DNA of 64,000 nt from the NCBI GenBank assembly GCA_034509755.1, contig CM067539.1, positions 20,989,001-21,053,000 of the forward strand, given 5' to 3'. Shown one piece after another: positions 53,542-64,000 of the stretch (position 1 is the stretch's first letter; each line of letters starts with the position of its first letter). Both the position numbers and the translations under genes were made by a program. Below the pieces are notes generated by a model. That model saw nothing but the letters and a program-made list of their open reading frames with translations. It was not told the origin of the DNA and did not search any database. The DNA is from Anisodus tanguticus (taxonomy: Eukaryota; Streptophyta; Magnoliopsida; Solanales; Solanaceae).

Positions 53542-56500
53542 GTTGCTATGATAAATTGAGAGAAAAAAATATTTCAAAGTATTAGTTTTTTTTTGGTCTC
53601 TGCAACTTTAAATCTCATTTGTTGAGATTATTGGCAGTAACTTTTTCTTTAAAAAAACTAAAGAGAGAATTCCAATCCAACAGATTTTTTTTTACAGTTG
53701 ATAGCAATTGTGTTGTCGATTCAAAAAAAAATTAGTTCCTTCTCAAATAAATATGAATCTGTGGGTAGTCAATGTGTGTTTTTTTGAAGCGACGAAAAAA
53801 CACATGTTGAAGTTTTACTTTATCAAATTGTTTACGTGACATAACATTTTATATAAGACCTATATGAATTTGAATTTGATGTTGCTTGATATTATTTTAT
53901 CGGATCTATATTTATTATAGAATTTTTGATTAATTAATATTGAATTTTAAGTAATTTAAGACAAGTGTTCCTTAAATAATTAATTATGTTAAATTTATTG
54001 AACATTAGAATTTGGATAATGATTGGGAAAATAGTAAACTTTCGATTCTAGGTCTAACGTGAGATAAAGTTTTAAATAGTTCATTATTGTAAGGAGTAAT
54101 ATGTATATGAATTTAGGCTCTAAAATGTACGTAGATGTCTCAAATAGTTTATACTTTGTTATCAATATGTCAACTGCTACGAGAATATTAGTCTTTGAGC
54201 TTAACATAAGTGAAAAACTAAATGGTGACGTAATATCTAGTATGTCCTAGGAGAGCAAAACGTTCTTAAGGCTTTAGATGTGTCTATAATGTCTCATAGT
54301 ATATCTTGTTTGTATTTTGGCACATACGAGATATGGTGTCGGTTATTCCTCTGATGGTTTTGGTATACTGGATACTATTTATAATTCCAATATGAATATT
54401 TATTTGTGCTTATTTGTCTCAAGTGTTGATGCAAATAACGACATGCTAGACCCGACCTTAATGGTTAACACCGAAAGAATTGTTTAGCCAAATAAGATTT
54501 ACTTGGCGCAACAGATAAAATAGTTTGTCTACTTATTAATATTGTTTAGCTAAAAATTTGAAAATAAATAGAAAATTATTTGAAAAAGTTAATGTGACGA
54601 TGCTCCATTGTAATTTATTCTATCTTACATCAATGATTCAAACAAATGCAATTTTGTTTAAGCTATGGTTATTCCATATGAGTTGTGGAAAGAAAAAACC
54701 TTATTTAAGTTTGTGCAACTTTTATTCATAATTCATTTTTCACACATGGAATTAGTTTCAAGGGGAATGAAGTTTATCTTTCTACAATACTCTAAATAGT
54801 TCAATGGTTATGTAGTTCATATGTGAACAAAAGTGGCATTATAATTACAATTGAATCACGTGATGTTGCATTTTTAGAGAACGTGTTTTACTAATTAGGG
54901 TGGGATAGGTCATGGCTTATCTCTTTATGAAACTACGGACCAAATTGCTTTCGATGTATATATTCGAATGGATTTAAATGGATTCAATCTGTGATAATGG
55001 ATATGTTCCTATCACACCAAAATACCATCAAAGAGAATCCATTTAATATTGTTGGTCCCAGTAGGAGTAACTAATTAATTGATAATCAATTTTTCATTCT
55101 CAAGCTCGACGCACGAGTTTTCCATGCATTCCCATCATCGATTTGAGATTAAAGGGAAGCATATATAGTTACTTCACACGAAGAAAAGATTCACATAGTG
55201 TAAAGGTAGTGATAGCAAGTGTAATCCATAAAGCTAGTAAGAGCAAGTAGGGTTCTTAAACCGAATCAAAAGGCTTATGGTATATCGAAAGATATGGATG
55301 AAAGCGTCATACATTGTTGAATTTAGGATTCAATAAATCGATCCATAAACACCCATATTTCAGGAGGCGAATTCGGAGAATGTATCCTCAGGCTCCATTA
55401 GACAATAATATTGGAAAGTAGTTAATATGATACAAAGGTATCTTAAAGGCATAATATTATATTGCTTGTCTTGTCAAGGAATTGAGAAGGAGATTTAGAT
55501 GAGAGAAAATCTAAATCTGAGTATGTTCTTCTTGCTATTGAGAATGTAAAATATATTGTTATGAAATGTAATTTCGTGTCAGAGACATAATTGTACATAA
55601 GTGAAAATGAAGTACATCTCTACGCATCACATGGAAGTAGACCTATTAATAAAATTCATAGAATTTGATTTTTAGGAAAGATATGATATTGTTGGGTATG
55701 TGTATTGCTGATGTATTTATATTTTCTAATACTTTCTGATCTTGTTCTTGTAAAAATTACATTTTGAGGTAAATGTTAGTTGATGCCTAAATTATTCATT
55801 ATTGTTGTTTCATATACATAGATTTTTATGTTTAGAACGTTAATTCCAAATGTAAGTATGTCGGACAGATAAAAAGATTGATCTATTCACACAGGCAATC
55901 ACCTCTATTGTCTAGGTGACTAATAATATATATGAGACAATTATAAATCTACTATTGTTAGAAGTGATAATAATAGAAAGCTCAAAGTTTATAATACGAA
56001 TGTCATTTGTTTTATGATTAATCATATTTGATTAAATGTGATAGTCTGTCTTAATGTCATATGTGAGTTCTCATTGATAAAATGTATGAGTAGATTTGTG
56101 AACTCAAAGTTAGACATGAGTTGTCTGAACTATCATCTGCACAATATTTTAATTATGCAAAAGACATACGCTCCACGAGGAAGGAGTAAATATTGTGGTA
56201 CGTGATTCATATCACGTATGTATTAGTGACCTATAAGGGCGACACGAGTTTAATCTCTAATTGTAATCGTGTGAATTTCTGAAAATTATGAGTAATGTTC
56301 TCTTAGTACCGTCATGATTTTGACCAGTTTCTTCATATTCAATTTGGTGTTTGCTATCTTAAGATGTTGCCAAGAGATCATGAATGATTCGGTTTGGCAG
56401 AATATTTCTAGAAAAGCATATCAGATTGAGATTCATGAAATGAAGAAGATCATTGAGTATTATCACATTAATTGTGTTCATTGGTCGACCCTTTATATTT

Positions 56501-56752
56501 TTTTTTGAGACAAGAACATAATGATGAACTCAAGTTATGACAAAAGAGATGTTGAGATGTGAATGTGATAAATGATCTAGGGTACTGCATACTGCAATCT
56601 ACTCCAAGCTCCATTAATTGAGATGTTATATATTTGTAACATATGTATAGCGATGATGTTCTTAAAGTATGCACTGGTCACACGGTCTAGTCGTTATGTA
56701 TGAAAGTTATAGAATAGAAATGAGAGTTGACCCACCATATGTGAGTGGGAGA
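53542..56752 (+). pseudogene. Eroded interior of element F
   Basis: AT-rich and full of stops. PYELWKEK near 54672 fits the end of Copia integrase, and a WKVVNMIQRYLKG stretch near 55418 fits the RT-RNase H junction. Their order fits Copia. Nothing else can be read. Confidence 0.5.
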
Positions 56753-57506
56753 TGTTGAAATTTGGATTCGGGCCACCCATGTGGGTCAACCCGAATTCAT
56801 ATCCATAAAAATAAATATATAATGAGTTATATATTATTATTTAATTATAATAAAAGAAAAGAGAGAAAAGACACCACTGCTAGGAGAATTCCTGAACACA
56901 CTACAAGAAAAAATGATATTTGCCAAAAAAAATTTGGTTTCCATATGTTGGATATTGTTGTCAAAAATACTTTTTGCAACAACAAAAGTTGTTACATGTC
57001 GTTGCAATAACCTTCAATGCGAAAAATTTTTTGCAACAAGAAATTGTTTTTTTATTACCATTTACGATTTTTAGCAACAAAATATTAAAATTTTGTTGCC
57101 ATTTACGTTTTTTAGCTACAATATATTTATTATTGCTAAAATTTTATTGCCAATTCTATACTTTCTTGTAGTGACAGATGCATCCTTCAGATTATATAAA
57201 GAGAAGTCCTAGCTATTAGGAACTTCTAATTCTGAAATCTCAGGCTACTTTCTACTTTCTGACATAGAAAAAAAGTACTTTTGCTCTCTCCCTCTGAAAC
57301 TCTCGTCTTCTATGTAAAGAACTTCCGTAGAAGATTCTTGCGTTGTTTATGGAGCAATCTTTTTCTATGTATTTCATGTATGACTTAGATTGTGATTTTG
57401 TACGGTATAGTTCGTCTTTGTATTTGATTACGCCGTTGACTAGTGAAATAAATATAGATGGATCTTGGGAGAACTGTATATTATTGATTCTTGGTATTTT
57501 CCTTCA
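56753..57506 (+). repeat. 3' LTR of element F (contains a MITE)
   Basis: Starts TGTTGAAATTTGG and ends TTTTCCTTCA. It is split by the CACTA-type MITE 56899-57173; without this it is about 476 bp. Confidence 0.85.
56899..57173. mobile_element. CACTA-type MITE in the 3' LTR of element F
   Basis: 275 bp with terminal inverted repeats CACTACAAGAAA and TTTCTTGTAGTG and a 3-bp target repeat ACA (56896-56898 and 57174-57176). The empty site is visible in the 5' LTR (CTGAACAGTTGC). Confidence 0.88.
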
Positions 57507-57511
57507 GAAGG

Positions 57512-58009
57512 CCAACCATATCATTTTCAAACTGAAATAAATACATTAGTACAAAACATTTGAAATAAACTTAGTACTTAGAAAAGTTCGAAATTAAAAA
57601 AGAAACATCAAAATGTGACTTTCCAATTAACAAGTCACGGTTTAATAGTTTTAGCTATTCTTTAGCCAAAAAAGAAAAGTTTTAGCCATTAACAAGTCAA
57701 GTAAGCTCTTTATGTCATGAGTTAAGCTCTGGTGACCTATTGGCCATTACCGTCCAACTGAGCCTTCCCATTTGGAAGTTTGTTTTCTATGTAGACTTTG
57801 GTTTTACAAAACGTATTAAACAAATATAGTTGGTGGACATGATTTTGGCCTCTTAACTGTATGAAAAACTAAGAAACAGTAAAACTTGAATTTTAAGTTG
57901 GGATACAGAAAAAGAAATACTCTTAATAAACGAAGTAATTAGAGTCTAAGTGTTATTTATGCATGTTAACGAATCTAAATGTATTTGGACAACTGCTACG
58001 CACAAATTA
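57512..58009. other. Unassigned AT-rich spacer
   Basis: Lies between elements F and E. No gene or repeat recognised. Confidence 0.5.
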
Positions 58010-58235
58010 CAGAAAGAATAATCCATTGATTATTTTCATTATTGAAGAAGTCTATATATACATGATATACAATAAATAAATCTATCTTTTCCTAATACAA
58101 CTCTAATACTTTTTCTTAATATAAGACTAATATCATAATTACACTTGTACAATAATTCTACAAATAAGGTAAATTATATACAAGGTAGGAATAGATTATA
58201 CACGGTTTGCATCCGTGTATACACGTTGTCTTTCA
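58010..58235 (-). repeat. 3' LTR of element E
   Basis: About 226 bp; pairs with 62789-63018 and shares TATATATACATGATATACAA. Confidence 0.88.
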
Positions 58236-61200
58236 CACCACCGCAGTCATAGCGGGCGGGTGCCGTACGCTAAGACTGTCCCTAAAGCCTTCAAACAGAA
58301 CCAAGGGAAGACCATTAGTAAAGATGTCAGCAATTTGGAACCGTGAAGAGACATGCAAGACACACACTTGTCCACGAGCTACCTTTTCGCGAACAAAGTG
58401 AATATCCATCTCTATATGTTTAGTACGCTGATGTTTGACCAGATTCCCAGAGAGATACACTGCACTAACATTATTATAGTAAACCAAGGTAGCTTTCTGA
58501 ATAGAAAAGTAAAGCTCTAATAGAAGATTATGCAGCCAACATGACTCAGACACCACATTGGCTACCCCTCGATACTCGGCCTCTTCACTAGATCGCGATA
58601 AAGTAGCCTAGCGTTTTTCCGACCAAGAGACCAAGTTATCACCAAGAAACATACAATAATCAGATGTCGAACGTCTGGTAACTGGGCATCCACCCCAATC
58701 AGCATCTGTATAAGACACGAGAGTAGATATGGAGGATGGATATAAATGCAAACCATAATCAAGTGTGTCATGTGTGTATCGTATAATGCGTTTGTGCGCA
58801 TGCATGTGCTCAATCCGCGGATCATGCACAAATAAACACACATGTTGTACTGCATAAGTAATATCGGATCTCGTGAAAGTAAGATACTAAAGAGCCCCTA
58901 CAATACTACGATAGTGTGTGGGATCCTCATATGGTGTGCTAGAATTAGCACTCAACTTCGGTTTGGTATCAACCGGAGTAAAAGAGGACTTACAAGATGG
59001 CATGCTAGCTCTCTCAATAATCTCAGTCGCATACTTCTTCTGTGATAAGAACAGACCACCTGCATGATGAGTGACAGCTATACCCAAAAAATAACTCAAG
59101 GGCCTTAAGTCTTTCATAGCAAATTCTGAACTGAAAAGGGATATGATAAACTTGCGCAAATTATCAGAAGAGGCAGTCAATATAATATCAACTACATATA
59201 ACAGAATGTATACCAGAGAAGTACCACGACGATAGATGACCAAAGAATGATCAGACCTGCTGTGAGAAAATTCAATAGTAGACACATAATCTGCAAACCT
59301 CTTATACCAAGCCCGTGGGGCCTGCTTAAGCCCATACAAGGACTTCTTCAGCAAACAGACATGTTGAGGATAATTGGGGTCCTTAAAACCCTAGGGATGA
59401 TGCATGTATACTGTCTTCTTAAGATCACCGTGTAAGAAAGTATTTTTCACATCCAACTGATGAATGGGTCATGCTTTCGAGAGAGCTAGACTGAGAACAG
59501 TGTGAATTATAACCGATTTGACCACCGGACTAAATGTTTCTCCACAATCCACTCCAACCAATTGAGTTTTACCATCACCTACAAGACGGGCCTTATGCCG
59601 CTCAAAAGAACTGTCAGAATTTTCATTATAAGTAAAAATCCACATAAAATGAATAATATTGACACCATGCGGACGAGGCACCAACTCCCACGTCTTAGTT
59701 TCAATAAGAGCATTATATTCATCATCCATGACCATTTTCCAATTCAGGTCATGAAGGGCAGAAACTGAGTTACGTGGTAGGGGTGATTTAGTGACATTAG
59801 AATTTAGATTAAAATGTTATTTAGGTTTAAAAATACCACATTCGCTACAAGTAACGGGCCCTTGACTTGAAATAGAAGTGGACTAGACCGGGGACGGTGT
59901 CGGAACTCTGCTGGAGTGGCCAACATGAAGTGTGCCTACTACCTGGAAAAGTGGATTTGCGGATAGAGGTAATGGGCCAGCAGGCAGTGGGCCTACTGGC
60001 CGAGAAGATGAAACAGGACCAGCTGAAACAGGCTCAGGTAAAACAGGAAATGGGTTTGAAATACATGGGCTAGAGGAAGAATTTATTGGAACAGCGGGCA
60101 GTGGGCCTGCTGGCTGAGACGCTGAAACTGGAGTGGGCAGTGGCCGAGACTGTGGACCGGTACCGAGATTATTCAGGCCAACAGGCCGTGGGCCTGCTGG
60201 ATGAGATGGGTCACGAAAATGTTGGGCCCATTATTGGATGATATACGGTGAGGGACCATCATAAAAAAATGTACAAACTAGACACAGGATTATACAATTT
60301 AGCAAATGGAATTGGGTTTCATAAAAAATAACATGGCGACTAATTATGATTTTATTAGAAGATAAATCAAAACATTTGTAACCACGATGATTAGACAGAT
60401 AACCCAAAAATACACAAGCGGTAGAACGGGCTTGAAGTTTGTTAATTGTAATGGACGGAAAAAATGGATAGCACAAACACCCAAACACCCTAAGATGAGA
60501 ATACGAAGGGTCTTTATGATAAATAATTTTTAAGGGAGATTGATATGCTAATCCTTTGGTAGAAAGTATGTTAAGGAGGTAAGTAGTCATTTGTAATGCA
60601 TGATGCCAAAAAGATGGGGGCAATGAACATGGGCTATTAAAGTGCGGACAATATTATTAATGATACGAATTTTTTGTTCGGCTTTCCCATTTTGTGAGGA
60701 CGTATGAGGACAAGAAAACCAAAAAATGATGCCATTAGTGTCACAAAATTCCCGAAATGGCCCATTATCATATTTCTTTCCATTATCACATTGAATGTTA
60801 TTAATTTTCCGTTCAAATTGGGTACGGATGAAAGCTCTAAATTTTAAGAATGTGAAAAAAACTTGACACTTGTTAGACAAAGGAAAGGTTCACAAAAAAT
60901 TAGAATAATCATCCAAAAATAACACATAATAACGATAGCCCAAAAAGCTCAAAACGGGAGATGTCCATAAATCACTATGAATAATTTCAAAAGGCATCGA
61001 CGTACTAGAGGTAGAGGCTACAAATGGTAATCTAACATGTTTCACTAGAGGACAAGAAGGACAAATCTGAGTACTATGCATACTTTTACAATCAATAAAA
61101 ATAATTTTTAAGAGAAGAAATAACAGACGACCCCGGATGACCCAGACGTACATGTCATAAGGAAGGTGCTAGAGCGACAAACGTTGATGGTGAGGCTGGA

Positions 61201-61760
61201 CTCGTGAAAGTGGTGATTGGATAAAGCTCTCCCCGACTATTATATCTCATTAGAGGTATCCCCGTCGTGAAATCCTTCACAGAAAATCCAAAAGGATCAA
61301 AGTTAACAGACACTCAATTATCAGCTGTGAATTTTCGGACAGACACCAAATTTTTAATTAAGTGAGGGGCATGAAGGACATATTTCAAGACTAGAGGTGG
61401 ATGCGGGGGAGACAAATTTGAGTGACCATAATCACGAATTGGAATTGAATGACAATTACCAACAACTATGCCACGATTTTTGCTCAATTTGAAATAAGAT
61501 GAGAGATTACCTGGTGCGATGTCATGTGAGAAGTGACACTGGTGTCCATATACCAATTAGCGTCCGGGGTAAATCCAAGTGTATGCATCGCGACCTTGAT
61601 ATATGTGGGTGTTGGGACGGCTGTTGGGCCAGCAGCAGTGAAGGCCTGCTGGGGCCGAGGCCAAGCAGGCCAGCCGACTGCTTGGCCTGAAAATTCTGGA
61701 ACTGGGAATTGGGCCTCTACTTGCTGGCCCAATTCACTGGAAAAACCGGATAGGGCATGT
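58233..61760 (-). pseudogene. pol of element E
   Basis: The protease region near 61560 reads MDTSVTSHMTS, with Ser for the Gly of the DTG triad. The SIPIRDYG and LVLKYVLHAPHLIKNLVSVR blocks follow. Integrase (61153-60587) has LFLDDYSNFL and CDNGKKYDNG. A variable G/P-rich linker lies at about 60240-59900. RT (59735-58887) has SLYGLKQAPRAWYKRF and YVVDIILTASS, where the catalytic YVDD has become YVVD. RNase H (58855-58233) has YTDADWGGCPVTRRSTSDYC. Stops and frameshifts occur throughout. Confidence 0.85.
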
Positions 61761-62646
61761 TGGGCCACTGGCCCAGCCCCACAGCCATTGTACATTGGCC
61801 CAAGGTTGCGGCCAGTGGTGCTGCAGCCCAGCCGGCCCACTGCCACCACGTCCGCTACTACCACGGCCGCCGCCGTGGTTCTTGCCACCATTTTTCCAAT
61901 TTCGACCCTTTTTTCTGCCACTATTGTTACGGTTTTGGCTAGAATTATCCGAGAATGAGTGAGGGTCATCGAAAGTGGCCATCATCATAACGAAATTTGC
62001 TCTGGTAGCTGCCTTCTTAGCGAAGCTGGTCTCTTCTAATGTGAGCATGGAACGGGCCTGGTAGAACAGCAGGAGAGGATTACTTTGACGAAGAAACGTC
62101 CCAACGCCATTATAAGCCTCAAATAGGCCTGCAACCATCTGAAGAACAAGACGATCATTTGTGATGGGCGCACCAACGTTCTTGAGTTGATCCGCCAATT
62201 CCTTCAACCTTTTACAATAGGCTGAGACATTCGGAAAATCCTTCATGTTGACATGGGTAAATTCCTGCTCAAGAGTGACGGCACGAGAATTTTTGTTATC
62301 TTGGAATATATCATGCACCCTATTCTAAGTTTACATCGCCGTGACGTCAGGTTCAATAATCGTCTGCAAGAGGTCCGTAGATATAGTGGAATAAATCCAC
62401 TAGAGAACTGTAGCATCAAGAGTTGTCCATAACACAGGGTCATCCTTGACGGTAGGCACCTTCTTCTTGCCTGTTACCCGGGGGATGATGTGATGAAGGA
62501 CTTGATGCTAGCGAGCGTGCGTGAACTTTAAATAATTCTGCCCACATAGCGTATTGGACGTTTTTCATCTCAAGAACGATAGAGATGTGGTTCTTGATGT
62601 TGGAGACTGTAAGGGCAGGATGAAACGTGGTCTTGGAGGAAGACAT
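61700..62646 (-). pseudogene. gag of element E
   Basis: Starts MSSSKTTFHPALTVSNIKNH at 62646. After frameshifts the long piece 62318-61734 has the Copia Gag domain (HDIFQDNKNSRAVTLEQEF, LKELADQLKNVGAPI) and a Gly/Asn/Lys-rich tail. No zinc knuckle is present, which fits the Ale/Retrofit lineage. Confidence 0.85.
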
Positions 62647-62774
62647 GAGGAAAGAACAAGAGGAGAATCAGGGATTTGGAAGATAATTAGGAAGAAAGTA
62701 GGTGTCGGATTCTCGGAATCCGAGGTTTGAAGTGGGCGGCGGAAGAATATTTGGGAGAAGGAAAATCGGCCCTA

Positions 62775-62788
62775 GACTTCTGATACCG
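62775..62788 (-). promoter_or_regulatory. Primer-binding site of element E
   Basis: CGGTATCAGAAGTC directly follows the 5' LTR; it fits the Met-tRNA site with a changed first base. Confidence 0.7.
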
Positions 62789-63018
62789 TGAAAGAGAATA
62801 ATCTCTTGATTATTTTCATTAATGAATATGTCTATATATACATGATATACAACAAATAAATCTACTTTTTTCTAATACAACTCTAATACCTTTTCCTAAT
62901 ACAAGACTAATACCATATTTACACTTGTACAATAATTCTATAAATAAGGTAAATTATATACAAGGTAGGAATAGGTGATATACACGGTTTGCATCCTGAG
63001 TATACACATTGTCTTTCA
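62789..63018 (-). repeat. 5' LTR of element E
   Basis: 230 bp, starting TGAAAGACAA at 63018 and ending CTCTTTCA at 62789. Confidence 0.88.
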
Positions 63019-64000
63019 AATATAAAGTTCTTTGCCTAGAGTGTGAGCTATATTATTTTAGACTTTCTTGTCATTTTAAGCATTTCAATAAGAAATATAA
63101 GAGCAAATAGTATGAGCTAAGTTATTTTTGTAATGATATGGGTAGTGGTTAACAGTTTGTCCCAAAACAAGAAAGTGAACATGGAACAAAAACACTCATT
63201 GTGGACATGGGCCAAAGCCACCTACTTATGCAAACTTAGAATCGAAGGATCTTTCAAGCAACGACGAATTCAGAATTTTTCACTAAGAGTTTAAATTTTT
63301 AAAAAGTAAACACACAAAAAAATTAAAAAAATTCAACATCTACTGTATACACATAAAAATAATTTTAATCTTATATATACAATATAATTTTTGATCGAAG
63401 GGAGTTCGAATAACCCCTTTACCCCTACGCTCTGTCCCGGCTTTGAAGAAACAAAAGCCCTTTTAAAAGGAAAAAAAAAGAAGAGCTAACTATACATGTG
63501 GTAAGTGCAGGGTTAAGGGTCCTGTACCTGAAATAATAAATAAAAAACAGAAAACTAATCTGATTGATTGAATATTTGAACCAGGAAATATATTAATTCA
63601 TTTTATTAAAACTAAATGGCTACCATGTGCCTTGCACTACCAAGTCACTTTGTAACTAATCCTGTGGTTGAGTTTTTCAATTACCATGACTTGGTTGTTG
63701 TAAAGAATATGGTTAATTAAGGAACACGTTACAAAAAGAATATTAATTGGTTGAATTATCAATTTATGCAAGATTTGAATCAAGTATATTAACAAAATAG
63801 ATTGGATTCATCGAAATGGGTCTTCTCAGCTTGATGGCTCTGTATAGAAGGGTAAAGATTTCATGATAATACAAACAAATATATTAGAGAAAGTTCATGT
63901 GCATTGATAAAAGAATTTAAACTTTATTTATTCACTGGTTAAAATTCTCAGAATAAACAGAATGAAGTAAAAAAAAATATACGTGCATATGATTTACGAA
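63019..64000. other. Unassigned AT-rich sequence
   Basis: The last 1 kb holds short chance frames only. No gene or element recognised. Confidence 0.5.

Larger units (their letters stand above)
51759..57506 (+). mobile_element. Element F: old LTR retrotransposon with nested insertions, TSD GAAGG
   Basis: LTRs 51759-52223 and 56753-57506 match throughout once a MITE in the 3' copy is removed. A perfect 5-bp repeat GAAGG flanks the element (51754-51758 and 57507-57511). The primer site TGGTATCAAAGTC (52225-52237) is Met-tRNA type. GAGTGGGAGA precedes the 3' LTR. The interior has no long frame. Short words such as PYELWKEK (about 54672) and RYLKG (about 55436) suggest a very decayed Copia pol. 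It carries a SINE, a hAT-like MITE and a CACTA-type MITE. Confidence 0.85.
58010..63018 (-). mobile_element. Element E: Ale/Retrofit-like Copia retrotransposon, all domains traceable
   Basis: Minus-strand element with LTRs 63018-62789 (230 bp) and 58235-58010, starting TGAAAGACAA and ending CTCTTTCA. Behind the 5' LTR stands CGGTATCAGAAGTC (62788-62775), a Met-tRNA type site with one changed first base. CTGCGGTGGTG precedes the 3' LTR. Gag, protease, integrase, RT and RNase H follow in Copia order. Target repeats are unclear (AATAT and AATTA). Confidence 0.88.

Overview
This is a plant nuclear window, very probably from a Solanaceae species. The host genes have plant-type spliced structures. 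The RTE-type LINE copies end in the (TTG)n tail that LINEs share with the Solanaceae TS SINE. Most of the DNA is nested retrotransposon sequence around a few ordinary genes. I did no alignments or database searches; family names rest on motif recognition.

Host genes, left to right: (1) a mitochondrial acyl carrier protein gene on the minus strand (exons 7125-7316 and 1399-1575; 122 aa). Its 5.5 kb intron holds two RTE LINE copies. (2) A damaged GOT1-like Golgi transport gene on the minus strand (pieces between 19048 and 15823) with two one-base homopolymer indels and no recognisable penultimate exon. (3) An intact six-exon RABH1B (Rab6-type) GTPase gene on the plus strand (27987-33803; 208 aa). 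(4) An intact purine-permease gene on the plus strand with a 7-nt first coding exon (36811-38871; 368 aa). (5) Scrambled, mirror-image fragments of a second purine-permease gene at about 45345-46270.

Mobile elements: A, a complete Copia element at 7689-14882 (TSD GTTAC). B, a related minus-strand Copia element at 39741-45067 with a truncated 3' LTR. A solo LTR of the B type at 24206-25427. Three decayed Ale/Retrofit-like Copia elements: C (19226-23737, plus), D (about 47569-51619, minus) and E (about 58010-63018, minus). F, a very decayed LTR element at 51759-57506 (TSD GAAGG), carrying a SINE, a hAT-like MITE and a CACTA-type MITE. A hAT-like non-autonomous element at 34297-35713 carries a second copy of the same poly(A) SINE.

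Most notable observation: elements A and B lack the usual initiator-Met tRNA primer-binding site seen or recognisable in C, D, E and F. The bases just after their 5' LTR are instead the exact reverse complement (13 nt in A, 14 nt in B) of a segment inside their own LTR, about 185-195 nt upstream in the transcript. An A-T pair in A is replaced by a C-G pair in B, so the pairing covaries. This suggests self-primed reverse transcription or another RNA fold essential to the family.

Remaining stretches (1-1398, 14888-15822, 25470-27800, 35722-36810, 38872-39360, 57512-58009, 63019-64000) are AT-rich and hold nothing I can name.
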